A program made the translations under genes and the position numbers. 64,000 nucleotides of DNA from Acholeplasma oculi (GTDB lineage: Bacteria > Bacillota_I > Bacilli_A > Acholeplasmatales > Acholeplasmataceae): the NCBI RefSeq assembly GCF_900166985.1, contig NZ_FUZK01000001.1:665288-729287 (forward strand). The letters run 5' to 3'. Below, piece by piece: positions 56,042 through 64,000 of the stretch. Within the stretch, counting starts at the first letter, position 1. Every line of letters starts with the position of its first letter. The notes under the pieces are model-generated. The model ran no database searches. It saw only the letters and a list, made by a program, of their open reading frames with translations, and was not told the DNA's origin.

Positions 56042-56146
56042 ATCATATGCTCCTCATATCTTTAGGATTAGTAACTAAAATTATAACACAAATCCGCTAA
56101 AAATCGTTTATATACATGCTATAATACAATCAAAGGTGAGGTAACT

Positions 56147-57373
56147 ATGGACAAATCTCTAAAAAATTTTTACAAGAAAACAAGATCTGAAAGAATTGAT
56201 GATTTAAAAGAAATCGGATGTTTCGACGATACACTAAATATCAAAGCTGATGATATTGTTTTTGACCACTTAATTGAAAACTATGTCACAACATTTGAAG
56301 TTGCAATGGGTGTTGCACCAGACTTTTTAATTGATGGTCAAACATACCATATACCAATGGCAACCGAAGAACCATCGGTCATTGCAGGTGCATCTCATGC
56401 TGCAAAAATTATTAAAAGAAATGGTGGATTTAAAGTTGAATCCATCCAAAGAAGAAATATTGGTCAAATCATATTTAAAAATGTAACAGATAAAGCATCC
56501 CTTGTGAAATATTTAAATGATCATTCTAAAACATGGTTTGATTTGGCATTTAAAGCACATCCTAAGATTCATGAATTAGGTGGAGGCTTAGTGGATTTTA
56601 AAGTTGAAGAAAAAGCTTATGATTTTGTTTGTTTCTACGCATATATTAATACATTAGATGCCATGGGAGCAAATACCATCAATACTATTTTAGAATCTAT
56701 TGCAACCTATATTACTGTAGATTTTCATGCAGAGGTTTTAATGAGTATTCTATCCAATCTTGCAACAGAATCCTTAATTACCGTTTCTGTAACTATTAAC
56801 CCTAGTCATTTAAAAAATAGTCAAGTTATTGCTAAAGACATTGAAAAAGCATATCTTTATGCCTCCATTGACCCATACCGTGCAGCAACACATAATAAAG
56901 GTATCATGAATGGAATTACTGCATTAATGCTTGCAACAGGTAATGATACAAGAAGTGTTGAGGCACAAGCGCATGCTTATGCTTCCATTACAGGTCAGTA
57001 TCTTCCTTTAACCAAATGGGTTGAAAAAGATTCGATGTTAAGAGGAGAGATTACACTTCCTTTAGCTGTTGGTACTGTCGGTGGTTCAATGGGTACATTA
57101 CCTAAAGTGAGATTAGCAAGAAAGATTTTAGGTGTCAACAGTGCATTAGAATTAATGAAGGTTGCGGCTTCCTTGGGTCTTGCTCAAAATTTTGCTGCAA
57201 TTTATGCACTTACAACAGATGGTATTAATAAAGGCCATATGAGACTTCATGCAAGAAATGTTGCTATTGAGGCGGGCGCTTTAGAACATCAAGTTCAAGA
57301 TGTTGTCAATCATTTACTAGAAGTTAAAGATATTACACTAGAAACTGCTAAGCAATTCTTAAATACCTTATAA
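56147..57373 (+). CDS. Hydroxymethylglutaryl-CoA reductase, class II
   Basis: Reduces HMG-CoA to mevalonate. The 408 aa protein has class II features: catalytic/substrate segment YINTLDAMGANTINTILESI, Lys in ATHNKGIMNGITALMLATGN, GTVGGSMGTLPKVRLARKIL, and a C-terminal histidine in KGHMRLHARNVAIEAG. It is preceded by TGCTATAAT (56117-56125) and GGTGAGG, and runs divergently from HMG-CoA synthase, so the two promoters face each other within 100 nt. In bacteria it is usually called mvaA. Confidence 0.95.
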   Translation: MDKSLKNFYKKTRSERIDDLKEIGCFDDTLNIKADDIVFDHLIENYVTTFEVAMGVAPDFLIDGQTYHIPMATEEPSVIAGASHAAKIIKRNGGFKVESIQRRNIGQIIFKNVTDKASLVKYLNDHSKTWFDLAFKAHPKIHELGGGLVDFKVEEKAYDFVCFYAYINTLDAMGANTINTILESIATYITVDFHAEVLMSILSNLATESLITVSVTINPSHLKNSQVIAKDIEKAYLYASIDPYRAATHNKGIMNGITALMLATGNDTRSVEAQAHAYASITGQYLPLTKWVEKDSMLRGEITLPLAVGTVGGSMGTLPKVRLARKILGVNSALELMKVAASLGLAQNFAAIYALTTDGINKGHMRLHARNVAIEAGALEHQVQDVVNHLLEVKDITLETAKQFLNTL

Positions 57374-57380
57374 AAATAAA

Positions 57381-57421
57381 ATGTAGTAACCTATAATTTT
57401 TAGTGGTTACTACATTTTTTT
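57381..57421 (+). terminator. HMG-CoA reductase terminator
   Basis: ATGTAGTAACC and GGTTACTACAT form an 11 bp stem with a 13 nt loop, followed by a run of Ts. It also faces the end of the convergent 57435 gene. Confidence 0.9.
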
Positions 57422-57434
57422 CATATATTTTAAA

Positions 57435-58412
57435 TTAAATGATAAAGCGTGGATATGTTACATGAAATCTGCTTTTGAGTTCTAACATAGACTCTATATT
57501 TAAAATCATTTGATAGAGTAATGCTCTTGTTTCAAATGCTTCTCTCGTTTCGGGTAAAGCCTCATTTTTAAACGATTGTTTAAGTGCATCTAGTTTCATT
57601 TGTTGATGACCAGATTTATCGCCTGTTCCAATATCTGAAACTAATTCTTTAATGTATATGGATATTTTTTCCATATAAGGATGAATGACTTGAATATGTT
57701 TGACGGCATCATACATTTGATTGATGTAATTTAATTGGTTCTGTCTCATATACAAATATGCAAGGAATCGATGATCATTAGAAAATATGAGATTTTTATC
57801 TTCTTTTTCGACCTTTTCAAATCGAATCAAGATACGTTCATTGAGTAATTGATGATGCTTCATAATTTCTACTTCATGATCCTTTTGAATTAAAAATAAA
57901 CTTAACATGAACAAATGATCTCTTAACATCTGATCAATTTCAGATAGACTTTTTCTAATTTGCTTCATCGAAAATTCAGGGTATACCAAATTGATTAAAA
58001 CCGCTACAATAAGAGCAATTGAAATCATACCAATTTCACTTAATAAAGCACTTGTTTCAAATGAACCAATTTGATAAACATATCGCACCAAGACCAAACC
58101 TGGAATTAATCCTATTTCAATTTTAAAGATATAGGATAATAAAATATATAGTACTAAAAATATCACTAAACTATATAATACATATCCAAATGTAAGAAAA
58201 ATAATCGTTCCTAATAAAAGACCTAACAAGACATCTAAATACCTTTTCACACCATTTAAAATCGTGTCTTTTTTAGTGAGTGATATCGATAAAATACCTA
58301 ACATACCAACCAAAAGGTAATCTCTTAAGTTAAACAGATATGCAATCGTTGCAGAAACAACACCAACGATTACTAATTTAAATGTTGTATGTAAGATACT
58401 TTTATAATCCAT
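57435..58412 (-). CDS. Aromatic acid exporter-like membrane protein (ArAE/FUSC-type)
   Basis: A 325 aa protein with about six N-terminal membrane helices (about 10-145: VIVGVVSATIAYLFNL, LLVGMLGILSISLTK, LLGLLLGTIIFLTFG and others) and a C-terminal cytoplasmic helical domain. This matches the ArAE_1 / DUF939 branch of the FUSC exporter superfamily. Substrate unknown; position immediately after aroC in the shikimate operon suggests an aromatic metabolite. I take the ATG at 58412, 9 nt after AAAAGG; the ATG at 58421 overlaps that Shine-Dalgarno. Confidence 0.78.
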   Translation of the reverse strand: MDYKSILHTTFKLVIVGVVSATIAYLFNLRDYLLVGMLGILSISLTKKDTILNGVKRYLDVLLGLLLGTIIFLTFGYVLYSLVIFLVLYILLSYIFKIEIGLIPGLVLVRYVYQIGSFETSALLSEIGMISIALIVAVLINLVYPEFSMKQIRKSLSEIDQMLRDHLFMLSLFLIQKDHEVEIMKHHQLLNERILIRFEKVEKEDKNLIFSNDHRFLAYLYMRQNQLNYINQMYDAVKHIQVIHPYMEKISIYIKELVSDIGTGDKSGHQQMKLDALKQSFKNEALPETREAFETRALLYQMILNIESMLELKSRFHVTYPRFII

Positions 58413-58426
58413 CTTTATCATCCTTT

Positions 58427-59413
58427 TTATTGATATACTTTATTCCATAAATATAAATCAGCTAATACAATCGCTAAAGCATTTTCAAGAACAATTCCTG
58501 CTCTTCTAACAATTGCTACATCATGTCTACCTTTAACCTCAAAGTTAGTCAGTTCATCTTTTTCTTGATTAAAAGAAACTTGTTCTTTACCGATACTACT
58601 TGTAGGTTTAATAAACACTTTAACAACTAAATCATTACCATTCGAAATACCACCCGATACACCACCTGAATGATTGGTTTTAGTATGTCCTTCTTGATCA
58701 AGATATACATCGTTAAATTCTGAACCTCTTAATGTTTTTCCATCAAACCCTGTTCCTATTTCAACACCTTTAACTGCTGGAATACTGAACATCATTTGAC
58801 CAATCATTGAATCTAATTTATAAAAATTAGGTTCACCTAATCCAACCAACATATTCTTAACCGTTACTTGAATTACACCACCCACAGAATCCCCTTGTTG
58901 CGTAATTTCTTTTAAATAACTATCGATTAAAGACATATCCTTTAAATCACCAATTGAAATCAGTTCGTGACTAAATTCAAATGGTAACATTTGTTTGGCA
59001 ATACTACCTGCAACTACAATAGGTGTTGTTAAACGACCTGAAAAACGTCCACCACCACGGTAATCATGAAAACCATTATATTTTTTAGCAGCTACAAAAT
59101 CAGCATGACCTGGTCTTGGTTGTGATACTAAATGTGAATAATCCTTTGAAATAACATTTTCATTTTTGATCATTACATGCATTGGAGACCCTGTTGTAAA
59201 TCCATTAAAAATACCTGATGTACAGTGGAGTTCATCCTTTTCAACTCGAGGTGTAGTACCAACAGCTCCAGGTCTTCTAAGTAAGAGATCCTTTTGAACC
59301 AATTCCCAGTCGATTTTAAGTCCTGGTAAAACACCATCTATCACGCAGCCAATGGCTTCCTGATGACTTTCTCCGTATAATGTTACTTTAAATAATGTAC
59401 CAAATGTGTTCAT
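58427..59413 (-). CDS. aroC: Chorismate synthase
   Basis: Last shikimate step: EPSP to chorismate, using reduced FMN. The 328 aa protein has GESHQEAIGCVIDGVLPG at the N-terminus, the AroC motif RRPGAVGTTPR, RPGHADFVAAKKYNGFHDYR and GGRFSGRLTTP, and RHDVAIVRRAGIVLENALA near the end. It is shorter than the usual 350-390 aa, with trims in loops. Overlaps aroE by 4 nt. Confidence 0.95.
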   Translation of the reverse strand: MNTFGTLFKVTLYGESHQEAIGCVIDGVLPGLKIDWELVQKDLLLRRPGAVGTTPRVEKDELHCTSGIFNGFTTGSPMHVMIKNENVISKDYSHLVSQPRPGHADFVAAKKYNGFHDYRGGGRFSGRLTTPIVVAGSIAKQMLPFEFSHELISIGDLKDMSLIDSYLKEITQQGDSVGGVIQVTVKNMLVGLGEPNFYKLDSMIGQMMFSIPAVKGVEIGTGFDGKTLRGSEFNDVYLDQEGHTKTNHSGGVSGGISNGNDLVVKVFIKPTSSIGKEQVSFNQEKDELTNFEVKGRHDVAIVRRAGIVLENALAIVLADLYLWNKVYQ

Positions 59414-60189
59414 AAGTTCACACCTTTCAACTGCTTTATATATAGATCTAAATCACTTGTTTTATCGATAAAACGATTTTGTGCAACAATCCCTTGAACA
59501 ATTAACATACCTAGCCCATTGATTGCTCTTTTAGCATGTTTCATCATTAATGTAATGTCCGGATTATAAATAAGATCAATAACTGCTTTATCTTGAACAT
59601 AATATAATTCCAAAGGTGATTGATCCACTTTAGGATACATTCCAATTGGGGTAGCATTAATAATCAAATCTACATGCCTCTTATAAAGATCCTCATAAGA
59701 TAATACTTGATCAAATACTTGATTTGAAGCCATAACTTTATTTCTTGAAACCATTAAAGGATGATAACCTAAATCCTTTAATACATGGTAACAAGCAAGT
59801 GCAGCACCACCGGTACCCAATATCGCTATTTCTTGATAAGACTTATCATGAAATGATTCAAATAAATATTTAAACCCATCATAATCTGTATTATCTCCGA
59901 TGATCTTGCCATCTTTGATATAAACGGTGTTGACTGCTTTTATTTTTTTAGCGATATCCGTTAATTGATCCACATAAGAGATTACCGATTCTTTATAAGG
60001 AATGGTTACATTAAATCCTTTAATCAAACCCTCTTTAAGTTGTTTGATTAAAGTCTTAACTTCACTTATATCGTTTAATGGATATAAATCATACTTAATC
60101 TCTATATGATTTAATAATGCTATTTCTTGATGTAATCTTGGAGATTTTGAATGTGTAAGTGGATATCCAATCAGTCCAAGATGTATCAT
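59410..60189 (-). CDS. aroE: Shikimate dehydrogenase
   Basis: NADP-dependent reduction of 3-dehydroshikimate to shikimate. The 259 aa protein has GYPLTHSKSPRLHQEIALL, the catalytic Lys/Asp in GFNVTIPYKESVISYVDQLT and AVNTVY, TDYDGFKYLF, the nucleotide motif ILGTGGAALACYHVL, and INATPIGMYPKVDQSPLE. Typical length. 4 nt overlaps with both neighbours. Confidence 0.95.
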   Translation of the reverse strand: MIHLGLIGYPLTHSKSPRLHQEIALLNHIEIKYDLYPLNDISEVKTLIKQLKEGLIKGFNVTIPYKESVISYVDQLTDIAKKIKAVNTVYIKDGKIIGDNTDYDGFKYLFESFHDKSYQEIAILGTGGAALACYHVLKDLGYHPLMVSRNKVMASNQVFDQVLSYEDLYKRHVDLIINATPIGMYPKVDQSPLELYYVQDKAVIDLIYNPDITLMMKHAKRAINGLGMLIVQGIVAQNRFIDKTSDLDLYIKQLKGVNL

Positions 60190-60440
60190 TTTTCCATGTC
60201 CTTAGAAATATCCATAATCAACTTAAATATAGATTCATAATATGCTAAATGTTCTTTATTGGTAATCAGTTTTCCTTTAGATTCTAAAACTTCTTTTTCT
60301 CTTTTTGGATCAAAAACAGGTAATCCTAATTCTTTTTTTAATAGACCTATTTGATGTACAATTAAAAACCTTTTTTCAAGCAGTTGAACCAACTCTTGAT
60401 CAATTAAGTCAATCTCTTTTCTAAAATCTACTAAACTCAT
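60186..60440 (-). CDS. Chorismate mutase, AroQ type
   Basis: An 84 aa monofunctional chorismate mutase converting chorismate to prephenate. The AroQ helices are visible: LVDFRKEIDLIDQELVQLLE with the active-site Arg, KRFLIVHQIGLLKKE, and DPKREKEVLESKGK. The third helix ends with MDISKDMEK. It supplies TyrA in the same operon; no prephenate dehydratase gene is in the window. 4 nt overlaps with aroA and aroE. Confidence 0.9.
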   Translation of the reverse strand: MSLVDFRKEIDLIDQELVQLLEKRFLIVHQIGLLKKELGLPVFDPKREKEVLESKGKLITNKEHLAYYESIFKLIMDISKDMEK

Positions 60441-61678
60441 TTAAAAGATCCTCCTAAACGTTTAAATTCTTCAAAAAATGAAGGATAACTTTTAGAAACT
60501 ACATGTTCCTCATCAATCGTTATCGGGCCTTCTGCTCGAATGGAGGCAATTGCCATTGCCATAGCAATACGGTGATCTTTAAAACTAGATACCTTTTTGT
60601 TACCTAAAAAAGATTTAACCCCATAAATTGTACAACTATCGTTAGATGATTCCACACGAACACCTAAGATAGTTAAATTTTGGATCATTGCTTCTAATCT
60701 ATCAGATTCTTTAATTCTAAGTCTTGATGCATTTAAAAAGGTTGTTTTTCCTTCAGATAATGCTGCAAGAACCATTAAAATAGGTCCTAAATCAGGAGTT
60801 TGTCCGATATCAATTGTAATTCCTTTAGTAATTGATGGTAAAACTTCATAACCATCTTCAATTTCAAGAATCTTTCCACCCATTTGTTTCACAAAGTCAA
60901 TCATTTCTTGATCGCCTTGTAAACTATCTTTTCTAAGTCCTTTTAATTCTAATTTTTCCCCAATTATCCCTGCTGCAATAAAAAATGCAGCACCACTATA
61001 GTCTCCTTCAACCTCATAAGAGCCTGCTTGGTAGGTTTGATTACCAGAAACATAAAAAACATTATCTTTAAAATCAATTTGTATACCAAATTGTTTTAAC
61101 ACATCTAAGGTCAAATGAATATATCCGATAGATTCTAATGTTGTTGTTATCACAATTTTAGAATCCCCATCTAATAAAGGTAATGCATATAATAGACCTG
61201 TAATAAATTGACTACTTACATCCCCTCTTAATTCAAAGGTACCACTTTTTAAAGGACCTTTGACAGTTAGCGGTAAGAATTTATCCTCATCATGTTTAAA
61301 AAGATAATTTTCTTTAAACATATCCTCATACATTTGTAGTGTACGGTATGGTAATTTATTCTCACCAATAAAGGTAACTTCTTGATCAAATAACATGGCA
61401 ATGGGTATTAAAAATCTTAATGTAGAGCCCGATTCTTTACAATCGATTGTTACAGGTTTTTCTAACTTCATACCACCTTGAATCTGTTGATTTTGTATAC
61501 AAACACCCAGTTGAATTAAAGCATTCTTAGTTGCAACTAAGTCATCGGAATCTAAGATATTATAAACTTGAGATAAACCATTAGCTAAACTTGATGCAAT
61601 TACATAGCGATGTGATAAAGATTTGGAAGAGACAATTTTAATTGAACCACTTAATGCGCTTGGAGTTATAGTAATCAT
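60437..61678 (-). CDS. aroA: 3-phosphoshikimate 1-carboxyvinyltransferase (EPSP synthase)
   Basis: Joins shikimate 3-phosphate and PEP. The 413 aa protein has KIVSSKSLSHRYVIASSLA (phosphoshikimate-binding), ESGSTLRFLIPIAML, GDVSSQFITGLLYALPLL, GQTPDLGPILMVLA and the KDHRIAMAMAIAS motif. All key residues appear present. Two bases separate it from aroB upstream, and it overlaps the chorismate mutase gene by 4 nt. Confidence 0.96.
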   Translation of the reverse strand: MITITPSALSGSIKIVSSKSLSHRYVIASSLANGLSQVYNILDSDDLVATKNALIQLGVCIQNQQIQGGMKLEKPVTIDCKESGSTLRFLIPIAMLFDQEVTFIGENKLPYRTLQMYEDMFKENYLFKHDEDKFLPLTVKGPLKSGTFELRGDVSSQFITGLLYALPLLDGDSKIVITTTLESIGYIHLTLDVLKQFGIQIDFKDNVFYVSGNQTYQAGSYEVEGDYSGAAFFIAAGIIGEKLELKGLRKDSLQGDQEMIDFVKQMGGKILEIEDGYEVLPSITKGITIDIGQTPDLGPILMVLAALSEGKTTFLNASRLRIKESDRLEAMIQNLTILGVRVESSNDSCTIYGVKSFLGNKKVSSFKDHRIAMAMAIASIRAEGPITIDEEHVVSKSYPSFFEEFKRLGGSFK

Positions 61679-61679
61679 G

Positions 61680-62678
61680 TTAAAACTTCACTCCTTTTTG
61701 AATTTTAGGTTGACCAACTTGTTCAATAAATATAAATCTTAGACCATCTGCTAAGTTTTTCTTGTCATTTGCAAAATACTTCGTAAATAATGTTTTATCT
61801 AACAATGGTTCTTTAACAAGTTCAAGACGCATTAAAATATCTTTAACCTCTTCATATAAACCTTTTTCTGTAATACCTAATTTTGTACCTATTTCTAAAC
61901 TAAATAACATACCATATGAAATTGCAACACCATGTTTAATGGCATAATCATAATGTCTTTCAATAGCATGTCCAAAGGTATGTCCAAAATTTAAGAACAT
62001 GCGTTCATTTTTTTCGAAAGGATCTTTTTTAACAATATCTACTTTAACTTTGATTGCCATTATAATTTCTTCAAGTGTTAATGTATCATGTACTTTAACA
62101 TATTCGTATAATGTCTTATTACCAATTAAACCTGCCTTAATCACTTCAGCTAATCCATTTTTATACTCTACTTTTGGTAAGGTTTTTAATAATAATGGAT
62201 CTATATACACTTTAAGTGGATTTTTAAATGCACCAATTAGATTTTTACCTTCTAAAATATCAATACCTGTTTTTGAACCAATGGATGAATCCACCATCGC
62301 TAGTAGTGATGTTGGTATTTGAATAAATGGTACACCTCTATAAAGAGTAGCTGCTATAAAACCTGCTAAATCCCCTACAACCCCACCTCCAAATGCGATA
62401 AGTAAATGATTCTTTTTAATACCTAACCCAATCAATTCATTAATAGATTTTGCATAGGTATCCAGTGATTTGGATTGTTCTACTGCAGGTATTACTACAA
62501 ATTTTAAATCAAAATCCTTAAGTTCTTTTTTTAATTCTTTTTCATAGAGCTTAAAAAGGTTTTCATCTGTCAAAATAAAAAGTTCTCTAAATTCATAAAA
62601 TGTCTTTATATCCTCATTGATTTTAGATAAAAGACCTTCTTCAATTTGTATGACATAATCATTAAGTGGAATGTTCAT
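61680..62678 (-). CDS. aroB: 3-dehydroquinate synthase
   Basis: Converts DAHP to 3-dehydroquinate with NAD and a divalent metal. The 332 aa protein shows AFGGGVVGDLAGFIAATLYR, GVPFIQIPTSLLAMVDSSIG with GSKTGID, GLAEVIKAGLIG, and the metal His in FLNFGHTFGHAIE. Slightly short but complete. GGAGA lies 9 nt before the start, which overlaps the end of tyrA by 17 nt. Confidence 0.95.
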   Translation of the reverse strand: MNIPLNDYVIQIEEGLLSKINEDIKTFYEFRELFILTDENLFKLYEKELKKELKDFDLKFVVIPAVEQSKSLDTYAKSINELIGLGIKKNHLLIAFGGGVVGDLAGFIAATLYRGVPFIQIPTSLLAMVDSSIGSKTGIDILEGKNLIGAFKNPLKVYIDPLLLKTLPKVEYKNGLAEVIKAGLIGNKTLYEYVKVHDTLTLEEIIMAIKVKVDIVKKDPFEKNERMFLNFGHTFGHAIERHYDYAIKHGVAISYGMLFSLEIGTKLGITEKGLYEEVKDILMRLELVKEPLLDKTLFTKYFANDKKNLADGLRFIFIEQVGQPKIQKGVKF

Positions 62679-63492
62679 CGAATTTAATTCTCCTTTCCTT
62701 AGATGCTTTAAGTTTAGATTCTAATAATTCTTGTTCTTCATTTAAAATGTTGGATTTTAAAGATTCTAAACTCTCAATAAATCGGTCAACAGTTTCAATT
62801 AATACGTTCTTATTATCAATAAATAATTGTGCCCACATACGTTCATTGATTTTAGCAATTCTCGTTAAATCTCTAAATGAATCTCCTGTTGCATTTTTAG
62901 TTTCTTCTAAGTTATCAATTAACATCAGATTCACTGCTAATAAATGAGTTAACTGTGATGTGTGTGCGATTAATTGATCATGTTTTTCTTTAGATATTTT
63001 GGTGATTTTTTTAAATCCTAAATCCATAGCCATCTTTTTAATTATAGAAACTTCTAAACGGTCCGTTGGGTCTTCATCAATGATTAAAAAGTTTGCTCCT
63101 TCAAACATTTGGATATCACGATTGTCATATCCTGATTTTTCTCTTCCAGCCATAGGATGGTGAGAAACATATCGAATGGACTTAGGAAGTATCTTTTCTA
63201 AAGAATCCATTTGATGTGTTTTAGTTCCTGAAATATCTGTTAGAATTTGATGGTTAAAATACTTAAGATGGTCTTCAACAAACTTCACATTTTCTTTTGG
63301 ATATAAAGCTAAAATAATGAGTTCTGAATCCAACATATCATCCATTCTAAATCCTTTAATAACGCCATCTTTAAACGCTTTTTCTTGGATGGATATATCT
63401 TTATCGATACCAAAAATTTCATATCCTTTTATCTTGAGTTTCTCTGCATAACTTGACCCCATCAAGCCAAGTCCTACTATAAAAACTTTCAT
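62662..63492 (-). CDS. tyrA: Prephenate dehydrogenase
   Basis: Oxidises prephenate to 4-hydroxyphenylpyruvate for tyrosine. A 276 aa protein with Rossmann motif VGLGLMGSSYAEKLK, the TyrA segment LTDISGTKTHQMDSL, SHHPMAGREKSGYDNRD with the active-site His, and a C-terminal helical domain (HDQLIAHTSQLTHLLAV). No ACT domain is present, so feedback control through TyrA is not expected. It overlaps aroF by 4 nt. Confidence 0.92.
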   Translation of the reverse strand: MKVFIVGLGLMGSSYAEKLKIKGYEIFGIDKDISIQEKAFKDGVIKGFRMDDMLDSELIILALYPKENVKFVEDHLKYFNHQILTDISGTKTHQMDSLEKILPKSIRYVSHHPMAGREKSGYDNRDIQMFEGANFLIIDEDPTDRLEVSIIKKMAMDLGFKKITKISKEKHDQLIAHTSQLTHLLAVNLMLIDNLEETKNATGDSFRDLTRIAKINERMWAQLFIDNKNVLIETVDRFIESLESLKSNILNEEQELLESKLKASKERRIKFDEHST

Positions 63493-64000
63493 CGTCTTAC
63501 TTTTTTATCAAGAACCGTTGAGAGTTTTTCTAAACGTTCCATCATCTGTTCAAATTTCTTAGGTTTCAAACTTTGTGCACCATCCGATAAAGCTTTTTCT
63601 GGTTCATGATGTACTTCAACAATAATACCATCTGCTCTAACAGCAAGGGAAGCAAGTGAAAGATCTTCAATCATTTCCCATTTACCAGCCGCATGACTAG
63701 GGTCTACAATCACTGGTAAATGTGATAACTCACGTACGGCTAATACTGCAGAAATATCTAATGTGTTTCTGGTGTATTTTTCAAATGTACGAATACCTCT
63801 TTCACATAAAATGACTTGTTCATTACCACTTGCCATAATGTATTCTGCACTCATTAACCATTCTTCAATCGTATTACTTAAACCTCTTTTTAATAAAATC
63901 GGAGTTTTTGTTTTCCCAACAGCTTTTAAAAGGTCAAAGTTTTGCATATTTCTAGCACCAATTTGAATGATATCTGCATACTTTACAAATGCATCAATAT
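63489..64000 (-). CDS. aroF: DAHP synthase (AroA type I-beta), truncated by the window end
   Basis: First shikimate enzyme, condensing PEP with erythrose 4-phosphate. The visible C-terminal 170 residues are continuous to base 64000 without a start. They carry ADIIQIGARNMQNFDLLKAV, LLKRGLSNTIEEWLMSAEYI, CERGIRTFEKYTRNTLD, VIVDPSHAAGKWEM and HHEPEKALSDGAQSL, diagnostic of type I-beta DAHP synthase. The N-terminus and any regulatory chorismate-mutase-like domain lie beyond the right edge. It heads the visible part of the aro operon. Confidence 0.93.
   Translation of the reverse strand, partial: IDAFVKYADIIQIGARNMQNFDLLKAVGKTKTPILLKRGLSNTIEEWLMSAEYIMASGNEQVILCERGIRTFEKYTRNTLDISAVLAVRELSHLPVIVDPSHAAGKWEMIEDLSLASLAVRADGIIVEVHHEPEKALSDGAQSLKPKKFEQMMERLEKLSTVLDKKVRR

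Noticed and set aside
61999-62322. 107-codon plus-strand frame opposite aroB
   Set aside because: Antisense to the NAD- and metal-binding core of aroB; no start signal.
1-64000. CRISPR array, prophage or integrative element
   Set aside because: No regularly spaced repeats, integrase, transposase or phage structural genes were seen in the window.

Overview
The window looks like a chromosome segment of a cell-wall-less low-GC Firmicute of the Acholeplasma type. It is strongly AT-rich. It carries both PolC and DnaE, a T-box leader and Bacillus-like gene clusters, but no cell-wall genes. TGA is used as an ordinary stop codon (for example the ATGA overlaps pheS/pheT and 23223-23226), which argues against Mycoplasma/Spiroplasma. 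Mevalonate-pathway genes and an almost complete shikimate operon fit a free-living Acholeplasma better than a phytoplasma. The genus is an inference; nothing here fixes the species.

Layout. 1-4530: left-edge partial gene, then a minus-strand operon of lipoprotein, secreted phosphodiester glycosidase and GlcD-type oxidase, then a membrane protein. 4530-6110: gene-poor accessory stretch with one small membrane-anchored protein and two frameshifted remnants not annotated as intact genes. 6172-15480: tRNA-Leu(GAG); fakA; divergent rpmB; thiN, rpe, rsgA and rlmN in Bacillus ylo-like order; pheST behind a Phe T-box. 15499-24741: Bax-inhibitor family protein, PolC, a DUF1189-like membrane protein, a plus-strand operon (radical SAM protein, rRNA-type methylase, QueH), and a nucleotidyltransferase whose start region holds a G8 tract. 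24871-36490: adhE, leuS, acpP, a YbhE-type lactonase, an FMN reductase, an M29 aminopeptidase and dnaE.

36488-44271: flavodoxin, an Ig-like repeat surface protein, and a heterodimeric ABC multidrug exporter preceded by two tiny leader peptides, nested alternative hairpins and an intrinsic terminator, with an XRE/TPR-like regulator upstream. I consider this attenuator the most interesting item. 44454-49340: recG-plsX-rnc-dnaD-nth operon. 49385-54664: HI0933-type flavoprotein and potABCD. 54896-57373: divergent HMG-CoA synthase and reductase. 57435-64000: aroF(partial)-tyrA-aroB-aroA-chorismate mutase-aroE-aroC followed by an aromatic-acid-exporter-like membrane protein.

How the genes work together: the aro operon makes chorismate and prephenate-derived products, and may be coupled to aromatic export. 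HMG-CoA synthase and reductase supply mevalonate for isoprenoids. AcpP, PlsX and FakA belong to phospholipid acylation and fatty-acid use. AdhE gives fermentative NADH disposal. Many promoters here are of the extended -10 type (TGnTATAAT) with poor -35 boxes, and most transcription units end in clear hairpin-plus-T terminators.
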